From NCBI GenBank assembly GCA_023078555.1, contig CM041197.1, positions 8,650,842 through 8,714,841 of the forward strand: DNA of 64,000 nt. The letters are read 5' to 3'. The DNA is from Ulva prolifera. Its lineage: Eukaryota; Chlorophyta; Ulvophyceae; Ulvales; Ulvaceae. Each line of letters starts with the position of its first letter. The stretch's first letter is position 1. Position numbers and translations under genes: made by a program. The notes beneath the pieces are model-generated. The model worked only from the letters and a program-made list of their open reading frames with translations. It was not told the DNA's origin and searched no databases. Shown here piece by piece: positions 50,563 to 63,672 of this stretch.

Positions 50563-53078
50563 ATGGCCATTCGCAATTGTCCACCTGCAGGGTGGTCGCC
50601 GCCGCCGCCAGTGCTGTGGCCCTCGCTGCCGGGGCCGGAGCCTTTGAGATCGAGGACTTTGACCTCGACACCTACTACGACAGCCTGCCCCCGGCCGGCA
50701 CCAAGGAGAGCTCCGGCCGCGGCTTCTCCACAACCTTCCTCGAGACCTCGTCCGCGCAGACCACCTGCGAGTCCTCCGCCGACTCCGCATTCTTCGACGA
50801 CTTCCGCAACGCATACATCGAGGCAGGCGCGAGCCCCTCCCCTCCAGGCCACACCTCTGGAGAGCGCCCTCAGGGGTAGCCCTCCGAGTGCTGTCACGAG
50901 ATAGCCTCGAGATAGCCCCTCCGGGTAGCGCCCTCCGAGTGCTCGGAAGCTCTTTCTGTCTGTGTGGGGCCATTGCATGGTGGTCAGGGGCCGTGTGCCA
51001 TGGCATGAGTGCCGGTCTCGAGTTGCTGCTGCGCTCTGCTGCCACTGCCCTGATCTGGGCTGCGGCAGTTGAGGCCGTGGTGGTGGTGGGTGTGGATGAC
51101 GTGGCGCTGGCGTGTGTGCAGTCGCGACGGTCGTGAGGAAGTCTTGCAACAAGAAGTTCAACAACGTGGAGCGGCTCCAGGATGACCTCGTGGACTTTGC
51201 CTTTGCCTGGGCCGAGGCGCGTCTACTCCCCGGCTCCTGTCCCCCAGCACATCGTGATCTGCCTTCACGCCGCATTCGTGAGCCATGTTCACTCCTCTTA
51301 TCTTTCAACCAGGCAGCACGAGCACTTCGCTTTCCCAAGAGCATGTACGCTGGCTTTCTCCACCCGCACAAGTGTGCTGGCAGCGGCAGTCGGAGTCTGC
51401 ACGGGGTGGCAGAAGCTCTGCAGGGCTGTGACGCACCATCGATCGTTGCCGCATGATGATGAAGGATCAGGCGGGTCGGGGCGCCGTAGGGACGTCATGG
51501 ACCGATCTGCGGGGTCAATCACCCGGGCTGCGGCCCCCAACGCATAAGTGCCACTGCAGGCGACGGCGTCGGCGTCGGCGACGTGTGAGAGCTTCACGCA
51601 GGGCAGCGCCACGACGGGCGGCTGCGCCTGGGGCGACGCCTCAGCGAGCGCTTTCAAGTTTGCGTACGCCAACGCGCATGCCGAGGCCGCCGCGGAGGCG
51701 TTTGGCACGTACTGCTCCTGCACCGACGCCGACGCGTGGGACTTCGCAGAGGCCGACATCGTTGTTGAACTCTACGCAGAGGTCTTTGCGAGCGCGAAGG
51801 CTGTCGCGTGCTCCAAAGGTGCGCACGTACATGCATGCATGTGCACGCGATGCTGTGAGGTCGGCGGTAGCGTGCCGACGGGGCCTGCTGTAGCTCTGCG
51901 GTCCGTGCTCCCATGTGGCACAGCCTATCAGGCACCTCATGAGCTCAGCGATCGTCGTGCTCGGCGATTTGTCGCGGCAGCTTGTTGCGCCTGCCGAGTC
52001 GTGATCACGGAACCATGCACAGGCGTCCGCTGCTGACACCAGGCCGGTAGGCGCACTTTGCCCCACTAATATATCTCCAAGAGGAACCCAGGTTGCTGCC
52101 TGCCATGTGCTGCGCAGGCAAGCAAACCTCAATCCAGGCCACTTGCCGCGCTAGCTGCGCAACACATACTGTCGTTGACCGGGCTGGATGCGCCCGCCTG
52201 GCGCGTTTCACACGCCATTGGCTGGGTCAACCCTCGCTTGCTCACAGCTCTGCTTGCGACGCGGAGGGCAGGTGCTGCAGGCAACGGCAAGTCGTCTGCG
52301 GACGCGTATACCAACTGCTACGCCGAGACCTTGGTGGACATCTACGCCACGGCGCGCCCCGCCCCCCTTGCCGCCCCCAAGCCAACCCTGCGCTTGCATT
52401 GTTACTGTTACAAAACACACCCCAGCCAGGGATGCTATAACTTTGCCATCAGCTGATTTGTGTAGTTGCTCGGCCATGCAATGGCCCGATATGTGTAAAT
52501 TGGCTTGTACCTAGGGACGTACGCCCAATTGGGCACGAGCTGCAGCCTCTCGCACTTGGGCGGCCACAATACCCGAGGGGACACCTTGCGGTGGTGCCCT
52601 TGCACACCTGCCACGGCTGTGTGTTTGCTGCGCGCGCTCGCCGCCATGCATGCGTGCATGCGCATCATCGGCACACCAGTGTCCAGGCACGTGTCATCGG
52701 CACCAGGGTCGTGAACCACTCGCATGTCCCCCTGCATGCGGCGCTCCTTCCCCGAAGCTGCAGGTCCCACCCGAATGCGGCCCACAAGTGGCCGGCCAGT
52801 GCCATGGGCACAGAGCTGCACATGCGTTGGTCCGCAGCCCCGACGCCGGTCCAGGACGTGACTGCCGTGGCGCGATGCAGGCGGCCGCCGAGGCGTCGAT
52901 CAAGGCCGGGTGCACGGAGACCGCGAGCAAGGCCAAGTCCCTGGCGAAGGTGCGGGCGCGCAAGAAGCCGACCGAGACGTGCGTCGAGGAGCAGGACCGC
53001 GTCGGCGCCGGCCGGGCCACGACTTCCGGCAAGGCAACCGCCAGAGCGGTGCGGCTGCCCCAATTTCAGAACAGCTAG
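50563..53078 (+). CDS. Ala/Cys-rich, probably secreted protein with GC-AG introns
   Basis: Five exons join in consistent phase: 50592-50826, 51122-51216, 51560-51818, 52281-52351 and 52881-53078, about 285 residues. The first exon opens with a hydrophobic run, VVAAAASAVALAAGAGA, ending in a likely signal-peptidase site before FEIEDFDLDTYYDS. Repeating Cys-containing, Ala-rich helices follow (TTCESSADSAFFDDF, KSCNKKFNNVERL, ASASAFKFAYANAHAEAAA, SSADAYTNCYAETLVDIYA). The end is basic (AKVRARKKPTE). Introns 1, 2 and 4 begin GCGCG(A/T/C) instead of GT; intron 3 begins GTGCGC. The start is unresolved. The ATG at 50563 (MAIRNCPPA) would give an ideal signal peptide only if one base were added near 50590; otherwise an upstream exon is needed. 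No family is recognised; a cell-surface or extracellular-matrix role is inference. Confidence 0.6.
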
Positions 53079-55537
53079 CTGTATTTCGTGCAAGCAGCAC
53101 GTAGCACTTCAATCTCTTGGCAAAGAAAAGATCTATAGACTCTCCCTGTCAGCTGTCCACCCTGCCATGCACTGCCAAGTCCACGCCCTCAGCTGAAGGT
53201 GGTGGGATGTGACGTCAAGCGTCGCATCTGTGAATGCCTCTGTCGCGGAATCTGTGTCCCTGTAGGCATGCATGCATGCTTCGTTGCGTTGCAGCATCCA
53301 TATCGACACCCGGCCTCACAGTCAGTTGCACTAGGGCAGCTTGTGTTGGTCCAGGATGTGTGTGCTTCTGCGGAATGGCAGAGATGCTGTACTTCTCTGG
53401 TCGCGTGAATTTTGTTGAGTGGTGACCAAGGCTGTCGTGTGTACCACTGGTGCTGTGATCAGCCTCCCGATGAGTGGCCCTGCGTGCAGACAGACGTCCA
53501 GGAGTAAGGTGTGGGCAAGCCGCGTAGCAGCGCCGCAGTGGCACGCCGTCGCTGCGTGGTGGCCTCAAGCAGGGCTGAAGAGCAAGCAGCATCTGTGCGG
53601 CAAGCCCGCGACCAGGAGCTGAGGGACTCCCGACCGGGAGCTCGGTGGCCTTGTCGCCAGAACCACTGGTCGCAGACAGCAGTCTGGTGGTCAATCGCAC
53701 GGCAATGTATGCGACAGAAGGAGAATTGCACGGAACAGCCCAGGCATCGCTGAGCATGCCCAGTGTGCCTGCCTGCACTCGTGCCTACTAGACACTGTCT
53801 AGCATGAGGCTCGCGACGTCGCTGCTGGCAGTGCGCATGCCGCCATTTGTGTGGAACACCCGAGCGCTGCTACAGTCATGACTGTGGCTTTATGCTGCTG
53901 GGAGATCTCTATTCAGCACGGCCTGCGTACAGCAGAAGGTCGACACCGCAAGGTTGGGCTTGTGCCAAGGCAACTCAAGTTTAACTGCTGTTGGTGCCCA
54001 CGTTGAGCACATCATGCGCTCTGCATCAGGACCTGACCTGGCCAGGACAAAGTGTTATGATATGCAGTGATTTTTCTGGACAAGGGTCTGGGTCATGTCA
54101 CAAGGTGGTTTGTTGTGCAGTGGTCACGTGAGCAACCCGACGCCACCTGCCACCTTTCGTTTCGTTTCTCTGTACATATGTTGTGACAAGGATATCGATT
54201 GTGTGGCTGTCAAATCCCTATTGTGTGGCTGTCATATCTGGTGCACGTTGATGCATTGAACTGACATCCTCTACGACTACCGACACCACTGACCTCCCAG
54301 GAAGCACGAGTTTGGAGGTATTAGGCGCTTGTACATGTAGCAACAGTGTAATTGCACCTGCAAAGCGGTGGACATGGCCCTGTGTAGAATTCTGGCGATG
54401 CCAGTCTTTTCATCAGCACATGTCCTGCACAACTATACAGATTCGACACTGTAGAGTGCAAGCCAGGCATGGAACACCTGTGAACGTAAATCGGCGGTAA
54501 CGCGACCAAGTAGCTCAGCATGTCCACTCAGGTCTACTCGCTATGTGCAACACCAGCCGGCCTTGCCTACAGCCGGTTGGGTCCGCCTCTCCCGGCGCAG
54601 CGGAACACCAGAGCAGCGTTCCCCGATTGTACCACTGGTGCGCATGCACGATCGTGCGCATCAAGCACGTGAACGCATTGAATATCGCGTGTGTAGCGGC
54701 GTCGCATGTTGAATAATTTTGAGGGCACGCTTGTTCGATGCGCAAAATGAGGCAAGTCAGCGTCCACAAGTGCAGATATACGCTCGTATCGCTGTACGCC
54801 CTTTTCTCATCATATGCTAGCCAATGATGAGGATGAGGGTTTTCGTTGGAAGACCCATGCACTAGGGGGCCGCTTCGAGTAGTTGATAGATCCAGTAGTG
54901 TGTACACAGACAATATCATAGCTAGGCCCGCGCCGAGAAAACGGGGTCCCGCGCGGGGAAGGCGGGGAACACTGGGCAGCAGTGCGGGCAACTCAAATAG
55001 GCGTTTGGCAGGCGTCGCAGAGCGACTATGGGGCAGTATCGTATTTGTGATAATCTGCTACATGTTTTTTGCGAGTTTGAGCGTGTATCGGCGTTGCCGG
55101 AGCTCCTGTTCGTGTGGTGTAACGCAAGGTTCAGCCCTGCGTTGAATTCCTGAATGCATGGCGCAAAATGAGGCCGATGAAACAATCAACACAAACAGCT
55201 TGTGTCATGCGCTGGCGGACAACGACGAGTGCGTCTAATTTAATGCTGTCGTTCGCCGAGGCGAGGCGAGCTTTGGCCGACCAAGACTCGGCGCGATGCA
55301 CGTGATCGCATGACGCTAGCCATTTCACTGTTAAGATGTTTAATTAATTATGCATTTATGATGCGTTTTGCTCCGCTTTTGCGCTGTTTCTTGTGCCAGC
55401 TTTGTGGGTGCACACGTCTGGCGTGCAGATCGGTCAGGACAGCTCTGTGGCCCAAGGCAGATATCAAAATGGTGTTGTGAAGTTACAATAAATGTTCAAT
55501 AGGCAACACATGGCTGATGCTGAAATGTGTCATGTAG
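53079..55537. other. Gene-free stretch
   Basis: No gene is recognised. A plus-strand frame at 54846-55145 contains a hydrophobic segment (GSIVFVIICYMFFASLSVY) but no other support. The missing first exon of the large gene starting at 55538 may lie in the last part. Confidence 0.4.
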
Positions 55538-58500
55538 GCCGGAGGTGGAAGGGCAGCCTCCTACAGTGCAAACGGTGGATGAACTGGAACAGGTGTTGGC
55601 GGATCAGGCTACGCCAATTGTTTTAGCACAAAAAAACGAATCCACCTTTACATATGGTGCCACACTGTTGCCACAATGGTGTGCAGCTAATTCATCCTCT
55701 CATGTCGTATCAGAGGGGAAGGGAAACAGAATTTTTGATGAGATCGTTGGAAGAGTGCAAATACGCGAGGACTTGAAACTTGCGAAGAGCAAGAAGGAGA
55801 GGCAAGAGGACGATGATGCCGAGGAGCTGGAAGCGACAGGATTAGGCCGTGCACTTGCGGACATGTGCAAGAAGCCGGACCAACCACTGCCCCAGAATTC
55901 GCAAGAAGAGACATATGAGCTGTTGATGTTTGCAAGGCTGATAGGTTTTACGATCACAGCCGATCAGCTGGAGGGCTCGCTTCTGAACGAGTGAGTATTC
56001 ATGCCCAGTACTTTCATTGCACAGTTTGCCCCAAATGATTGCCATAGTGTTGCCTCGAATACAACCTGAAATGGATTGTGACACAAATTTGTTGCAAGCT
56101 CCTGTGCTAGAATGGCAGAGGGGTTTATACTGCAGTTTATGCGTTGCAGGACTCATAGTGATGAGTTGAAGACCTCAAATTTGAGAGCACGTTTGAGAAG
56201 TACACTCACCGTCGTCAGGTCCACGCCGAAAAACACCAAGAGCGGCTACATCCGCTATACGTCCCTCTTCTTGTATTGGCTGCATTTGGAACATCCAGAG
56301 TGCTTTCGAAAATCACCGGTATGTTGCCACCCGCTAGCACCTGCGTTGAGGTCTACAGTCAAAGTGCTCAGTGCTCACCCCACCTTGTGTGTAGCAAGGC
56401 GTCTGTATACCATTGGTGTCAGTGCCACATTATCTCGAGTTCCTGATGACCTTGTCAAGGATTCGAATGTGGACCGTGAAGCTCCAGACAGCTTACAACG
56501 ATGCCAAGGTCAGGCTCGGCCCTGCCCAATTGCTGCTGGCGCCGACCGGCGATGCACTCAACGGGCTCGCAATGCTCTATCGTAAGTCAGCACAAGCCAC
56601 GCGGACACATTTCGTTCAAGCCATATTCCACTCGCCGCAGAGCGAGAATTCCATGACTCAATCTCCAATCGAAGCCGTCAGTCTCCCCATGTCAGTATGG
56701 CCCCGTTTGTATGTACCCGCTTGCAGATTTGGTTTATGTCTGCTGTAGGCTGTTGAGCCGCTGCTGACACTTGCAGGACGCTGTTCGAGATGCCCTCAAG
56801 CGTGGACATGTGTGGAAAGCATTGGCCGCCCCAACACATATGAAAATTGGAGACTCGAAGAAAACCAAAAAAGCAGTGAGAGTCCAAAATCTGGCCGTAG
56901 ACGTGGAAATGTTGAAGCAGACCGCTGAGGGTGCGCCCTGCCTCTGCCAAATGTGTTGTTGTGATCGGCGTGAACTGTGATCATTGTGAAAGCACAGCAG
57001 GAGTTTTTTTGCGAGAGCGTCGTGTCTCTGGGTGTAGCATAAGGACACAACAACGTGTCCACAAGTGTAGACCTTCACGATCGTGCGGTTCAGTCTCATG
57101 ACTGTTCGACCTCATTGTGGTCCTCAACTCTCAATACAATGCCATGTCAAATACACTATCTAGAATATTGCTTGCCGTCATGCACTGCGTATCAGCCGCT
57201 CCCTCACGCCGGCCTTCGGTTTATATGTTTCAAGGGCTGTCGAGAATATATAGATTTTGCCGCAACACGATGTAGGTGATCCCGGGAACAAGAAAAAGGT
57301 CACAGGGTTGGCATTCATTGCGACGCTCATGCAACATAAGTACCTAGAAGGTACAATGGAGGCGCTCTGTGGACACGCAACATCAACATGGACCAAGCCC
57401 GCTACTGCGCTGCGGCGTTACTGCCAAGTGTTATGTATACAATTACTCCTGTGGGCAGGTATGCCGTTGTTTCTCAAAGATATTTTGCACCTGGAGAGAT
57501 GCTCACACCTATTTCACATGCATGCAGATCCATCGCAGGGGTGCTTGCATGGTGTGTGCGCAAGAGAGTCAGCAGCGTGGATATTACTTTTCCTAGAATT
57601 GCGGGGGGTTCACAAGGAGGGCTTGCTTGGCGTTGATGAGGACATGATGTTGAGCTCCGTCAGTTGCCGCAATGTCTTGTCAGACGCTGTCAAAGCCGTT
57701 GGCCACGACTTGCCTTCGATGTTCCCAGAGCAGCCCATGCCGACAGCGGCCCACGATGCGTCAAGCAATGATGATCCGCAAGGCTCGATGTCTGCTGAAG
57801 AGCCTTCCGCTTCTCTGCTGTCTTTTGCTGCCACTGCCATTGTGGCAAATGTTATTGGCCCGAAGAGGAGCTTACTGAATGCCATCATGGCTCATGCACA
57901 GAACGTAGACGTGATGGAAGAGACTTGCGGTATTCGCAAGAAGATTGAAGATCTCCGCCGAGATGACCGAGACATAAGTGTGTTACTACTGCAGCAATGT
58001 GCACTCTGACTTGTTTCTGCTTAATATTTGCTTACTATGTGCCACCCATTTACAAGCTCCGCGCACATGCAGTCATTTCGAAAGGCCTTGATGAGCTGGA
58101 GAGCGTCTCTGTGAAAAAACTCGATGTTGCCACAACTCGCCTGCAAGAATTGACACATGAGCATTTAGTTGAGCTGAGAGGCGACTCACATGCATGCAAA
58201 ATTCTCGGTGCCCATGGACTTGATGTTTGTGACGGCATTGTCTTGGCAGAAACAATTGTCAAGTCATCGAAGGTTCCCAACAAGGTATGGTCCCTAACTG
58301 TGTGTTCGATATTTGTCCCCCCACATATGAGCAACAGTCATGTGCTGCACTATGTCTTTGCATGCAACTAATCCTTCGTATTAGCTTCGTGCAGATTGGA
58401 GGCACATCATTCATCAACCAAGTTGTAAATGCGATCACCTGGCTGAAGCTGAACATCTGGTCCCCATTGTTTACACTTGATGAAAAGGCGGTCATGCATA

Positions 58501-61500
58501 GAGGTCTTTCTGATACGATTCGTGGGGACCCTGGATTCAACACAGTGAAGAAGATCATTCTAGACATCCACAATACATACATGTGCGGCTCCATATACAA
58601 TGTAGCCCATGGCGTAAGCACTGATTGTTTCTCAGCATCCACTTGGTCGTTAGTAGTGCCCACATGATGTCCATGTATGCAGCAAAGAAACCGGCCGACT
58701 CACCGGTGAGATGTCAAACAAGGCTCAAGTTGCAGACTCATTGCCTGTCCTAGATGAAACCGAAAAGATGAAGATGAAGGGTTGGTTGGTGGGGACAATG
58801 GAGCACCGTGACACCCACCCTACTGACCCTGCACTCATACCACCACTTGGTCCTAATGGTAAAGACGTTTTATCGGTGTCTATCCGAGATATGGAGGAGT
58901 TGTCCTCCACCTTGTGCGATCCGCTCTGCTCCTATTTGAACTTGATTGTCCCTGCTGGCCATTGGCCATTCTTTGATGGCTTGCCCGCGACGTTGTAGTG
59001 TCAATGCATGCATACGATGTTGGTGTTGTTGCAGCCACCAGCAACAAGCCATGGCACCCATGCTCCTCCGCGGGGATAGCCAGCAATCTGTGAAGTTGGG
59101 GGCACTCGCACCGTACTCCAATCAGATCACCAACCCTTACAACATCGATGGAATAGAGCTCAGGTTGCAGTTTGACAAGCAGAATCAGACAGGGGATAAA
59201 TTGGATACGAAGGCGAATGTCGATGGCAAACATGTGCATGCATGTGCACTTGTGAGCACGGGCATTCACATAATGGCAAAATTGAGTCCACCGCATGGGA
59301 AACCTTTGCAGTGGGCAGACATCATCAGTGGCATTTGGTGCGTCACTGATAGTAATCATGTCAGTGTCATTTCATGTTCATGTTGACAAGCACATGCCAG
59401 CCCTTTGCATCACTATGAGTATACTGTTGCAACGCATTGCTACATTGCAGGCGTTTGTTCCAACTCCTAGACACAAATGTCCCTGTCGGACCTTTCAAGA
59501 CTTCTTCATGCAAGTTGGACAGGCTGTCGGACCGGCTGAAAAAATGGCACTCGTTTGGCTATGGCCGCGACAACATCAAGAAGACTCTGCACTTGGTTCG
59601 GCGTATCATGGCGGAGATGCTACATCTGGCTGGGTGCGTAGACAGATAGTTTTGACCTTATGCACATAGTTTTGTAGTATACACTGCCATGTCAGCTACA
59701 AGATGTTGACTGGTAAAGATGTGATGGCTGACGCCATCAACATTGTACAGGGTACCGAAAGAAATTTTGCTTCAAGCAGGCTCATGGGAGCTGAACAATG
59801 CGTTGTATAGCGCCTACGCCTTGGGTGCACACCCGATTGCGGCAATCATGGCAGCTGGCTTCAAGGGGTTGAACTTATACTATCCAGTACAGAAGACCGT
59901 TCGGCCCCCACCTGAAGTGGTCAGACTCATGTTTGGCACCGTTGTCCAGGTTTTTGACCCAGAGACCGGTGTCACCGAGGACCTCGACATTGACCAAGCT
60001 ATCGCCAAGTCTGAACAATTTTTCCACAGCGAAGCTGGACGGGGCAAGCAGTCCGCCACGCCTATGTTGAAAGCTTTTCGGGTGGTTGCGGAGGCACTAG
60101 CACGGGTGCACCCCCTAATATTTGATGTGTGGCTGCTTTGTGATGATCTTTGCCCGTCAACCAACACCTAATGTGAAAAGTACAAGCTGTAGGCGTTTCC
60201 ACTTCTTCGATTATTGTGGAAAGGGCACAAGATCTTCCACAGGCATCCTCTTTTCCAACTTGAGGCCACACATCCCGATCGAATCCTTTACGACAAGTGG
60301 GCAGAGCTACAAGTCGGTGTGTGTCAATGTGCCACCAGGTGGTACGCTCAACAGATGATCGGTGGTGTTGAGCCTACCAGCCTCGAGCCATACATCCCTT
60401 CGAATGGGTTTGTGGCAGCAGGCCATCGCATTGGATCTGGTGTTACATGGAGCATCGAAGAGAAGGCAGTGCGCATGTTCAAGGATCCATGCCATCACTG
60501 GTTGATGAACTCAGTACGTTCCTTGGTTCCATGAATAAAGATCCCTTGCAGGGCTGCTGGCAACAATTGTTGCGGCGTATGGTTTTGCATGACGTGGCAT
60601 GTACACAGGAGAACCGTGAACGTGTCGTGGGTGCGGCTGAGGATGACGAGTATGAGGCCAGATTGAATGCGCCCCCTCCTTCAGCCTCAAATATTGGGCA
60701 GATGCTCAAAGACACCTCGCAAGCTATTCAGGTTTGCCATTCCCACTATGCTCGTTGCATCATATACAGAAGCTTCTTCCAACCTCAATGGTGCATGTAG
60801 GCTCTGATTCATTATCAGCATCACCCACAAAACGAACCAAAACTACATCGCATGGTGGCAGATCTGTCACAGCACCGCTTGGACATCCTTGACATGGTGC
60901 CATCTGATTCGGAGATTGGTCCAACTCCTTGTAGCACGGTGCGGTCCTCGCTGTCAACCTTGCCACTCATAAGGCCATGCCCGCAGGGTTCTTCTTTGTA
61001 TGCTTGTTGCGAGATGTTTGTTGCAGGTGAGTGATCCGCGAGTGCTATCTTGGAAATTAGACAGGATGCACAAGCAACAAGTCAATGCTACAGCAGAGAT
61101 CCTCCGGAACATGATCCGATGGGATGGTGCCAACCAGGATCTGAGCAAGGCTGTACATGATATCGGCTTGCAGATGACCAGTCTCTCGATTGGCGGGACC
61201 GTGGCAGGACATCCCGCAGATTCGGCCAGAGCAATTCTTGATGAAGAGTCACGCTCTACTCTCACCACCAGCCAAATTGAGGGCATCAATGCTTTCAGCA
61301 AGATTGTCGGGGGCTTGAATGTGCGATTCCGTTGAACCTGTCGCCACTCCCAAGGATCAGCCTATGCTGCGGGTGCGGCTTGTGGTTGCTGCTACAACGG
61401 TTGTTGAGTGCGTCGCAGACCTTCACTGGTTCGTATCATCTACGGTAGTTCTCATGCCATCCGGCGTGCAGGGTGCCGACGCAATCAGACTTGTGCTACT

Positions 61501-63672
61501 TGGTGTTCAGCTGCCGTCCGGGATAATGGTTCCTGCGTTGGGCCTCGAGGCGGGTAGAACTTCCGCAGCCGTGGGTTCAGCTTTGCACAAGCGCCTGTGC
61601 GAGGTGCTTTCCGATGAGCTTCGTTTATACAGTATCGAAGAACACGATATTTCTGCGATCCTAGAAGAGTTGGAAAGTGACGAGGTGATGACGTCAGCAT
61701 CGGTGCGATTTGCAAAACTCGTCTGTGTTCCGTGCCATACCGAAACCATGCGTATGCGTTGTGATTGTCTTGCATCTTGTTTATCTGGGGGTTGCCGCCA
61801 AGTTGGCTTCGATTGCAGCGTATCCAAGCCAAGACACCCGATTCCGGTGTAAGAACCGCACTTAAGTCAAGATATAAAACCATACGAAAGATGTTGTGGG
61901 CTTGGTGCTGGGATGTGTGCGTATTTCGCATCTTGGCCCGCAAACACATCTTCTTACATGGCGTGGCGCCCTTAGGTCAGATCGACACAGAGAAGCTAAG
62001 CAATACTATTGATGGGCACATTCTTGCTGCGGAGCGGCTTGCCAGCCAATTTGCCCCTAGCCGAGAAAGGTCAACAGCGTCTTCCGGCTATGGGCGGTAC
62101 TGCGCCCTTCTTGCCACCACATCCACCAGCAACACAAACAAAGTTGAGTGTGTAGACCACCTTCAGGATTCCCAGGTACTCCATGCCTCATTGTAGTTCA
62201 GTCAATTTGCCTGTTTACCTGTGACATCCGCATGGTACTACACGAGTGGCAAGCTGTCGCGGGTCAAGGACTCAATTCGCTTCTCACATAGGCATGTTGC
62301 TACTTGATGCATTTGTGAGGGTTCATGCCTATGTATTGAGCCTATTTGGTGCCTGCAGGGGTCATCTAAGAAGTCACGCCAGAATACGAAATACATTCGG
62401 GTCCCAGTGGCACGCTATCATGATGAAGGCCAAGCTCTGGGCCCATTGGCGGATCCTCCGCTCCTGACAACACCATGTCAAGAAGATTGCGATGCGAAAT
62501 GTGATGTTGCACTTATGGGAGATATCAAGCCTCAGCCTACAAACCACACCCCTCTTGATGCCACACAACCATATCCATCTGTTGCAAATCAGTCGACAGC
62601 TGCTGCCGCAGTGGTTTCCCCCATGCCACAGGCCCAAGCTGACCACAGCGTACCCACCAATCCGCTGGGTGGTGCGTCACAGCCTCAAGTGCACATGTCA
62701 GATGTTTCTCTACCAGCTCTCAATGTCCGCTCTTCCGAAGACCAGAATTTGCAAAACTGCAACTTAAGTGGTCTTTTTGCGACCCACTACCTCAGCAAGA
62801 TGAGCCAGTGCAAGCTTCGGCAGCATTGTGTGAGCACACTGAAGTGGGTACTTACAGAAATTCGAATTGATGGGTGGATCCTGGAAAAGCTCATTGACAT
62901 TTCCAATGGCAATGCCAACCCTCAGCGTGCGGTGTACAAGCCTATAGGCTTGGTGACATCGCCCAAGGCTGCACTACCGATCCTTGCAAAGCTACAAGAC
63001 CATCCCATAATTCAATCAACACTTTCACATAGTTATGTGATTGCTACCGCGTACTCGCAACTACCCTGCGACTTTCTGACACGGGCTGAGGACAACAGCA
63101 TCTTCAGGAGTGGCCCCAAGAATACTGCGACATTTGTCAAAAACCTGAGAGCTGCATACGGCAATGCGGCTTTGTTGCATGTGCTGCGGGAGCATGATGC
63201 CGCTCCACCGATCATCTGGAGCATGGTGAAGACTGATGATCATGGCGCTGAGGTCACATGGAGCTGGTCTGCACTCATTGCAGCCGCCCCAGTCGACTGC
63301 CGGAACAATACATTTGAGGGTACATGCGCTCTCATGGCGTGGCTCACCACCGGCGTAGTACATTGGATCAACGTGAACTGGTACAATTTTGCCAGTGGCT
63401 TCGCCAAGCCGTTGTCGGTGATTGTGGACCTCGCTGACACCGGTGTGTCCGTTGTTGCCAGCTGCAGCAAATCATCGAATCATCATGGCGTCCAAATGGG
63501 GACCACAGGTCTCCCAGCTGTCCGTCGTCAACGGGTGGAGAATCTGTTGCCGGAGCCTGACCATGCGCCTACAAAGCGGCCGAGACGCAATGTCAGATCT
63601 GTGTATGGGTGCGCTTTCGTACTTTGGCCCTACATATGGTTGTTCATTGGCATTGGCAAGTTCCCAGCTTGA
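55538..63672 (+). CDS. Very large unrecognised gene, about 19 exons
   Basis: Exons: 55538-55990, 56150-56318, 56395-56581, 56621-56694, 56777-56930, 57276-57977, 58073-58284, 58395-58613, about 58657-58994, 59035-59337, 59451-59633, 59751-60126, 60193-60513, 60552-60731, 60801-60938, 61027-61320, 61472-61702, 61819-62175 and 62359-63672. Nearly every GT...AG junction keeps one frame, giving about 2,070 residues. Donors include GTGAGT, GTAAGT, GTATGT, GTGCG(C/T/G/A) and GTACGT. The ninth exon's start is uncertain, and 57459-57527 could be an in-frame intron. Exons 2-3 (STPKNTKSGYIRYTSLFLYW...HYLEFLMTLSR) loosely recall the core-binding domain of tyrosine recombinases, but no catalytic R-H-R-Y set was found. 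The last exon has a Thr/Ser/Pro-rich linker and a nuclear-localisation-like KRPRRN near the end. The 5' start is not identified. It may be a host gene or belong to a large mobile element; no function is assigned. Confidence 0.65.

Noticed and set aside
49735-50904. A 389-codon plus-strand open frame
   Set aside because: It overlaps long frames on both strands in GC-rich DNA, has no motif, and conflicts with the better-supported exon starting at 50592.
56150-56581. A tyrosine recombinase (Crypton-like) assignment for the large gene
   Set aside because: Only a loose resemblance to a core-binding domain exists; no catalytic Arg-His-Arg-Tyr set could be located in the later exons.
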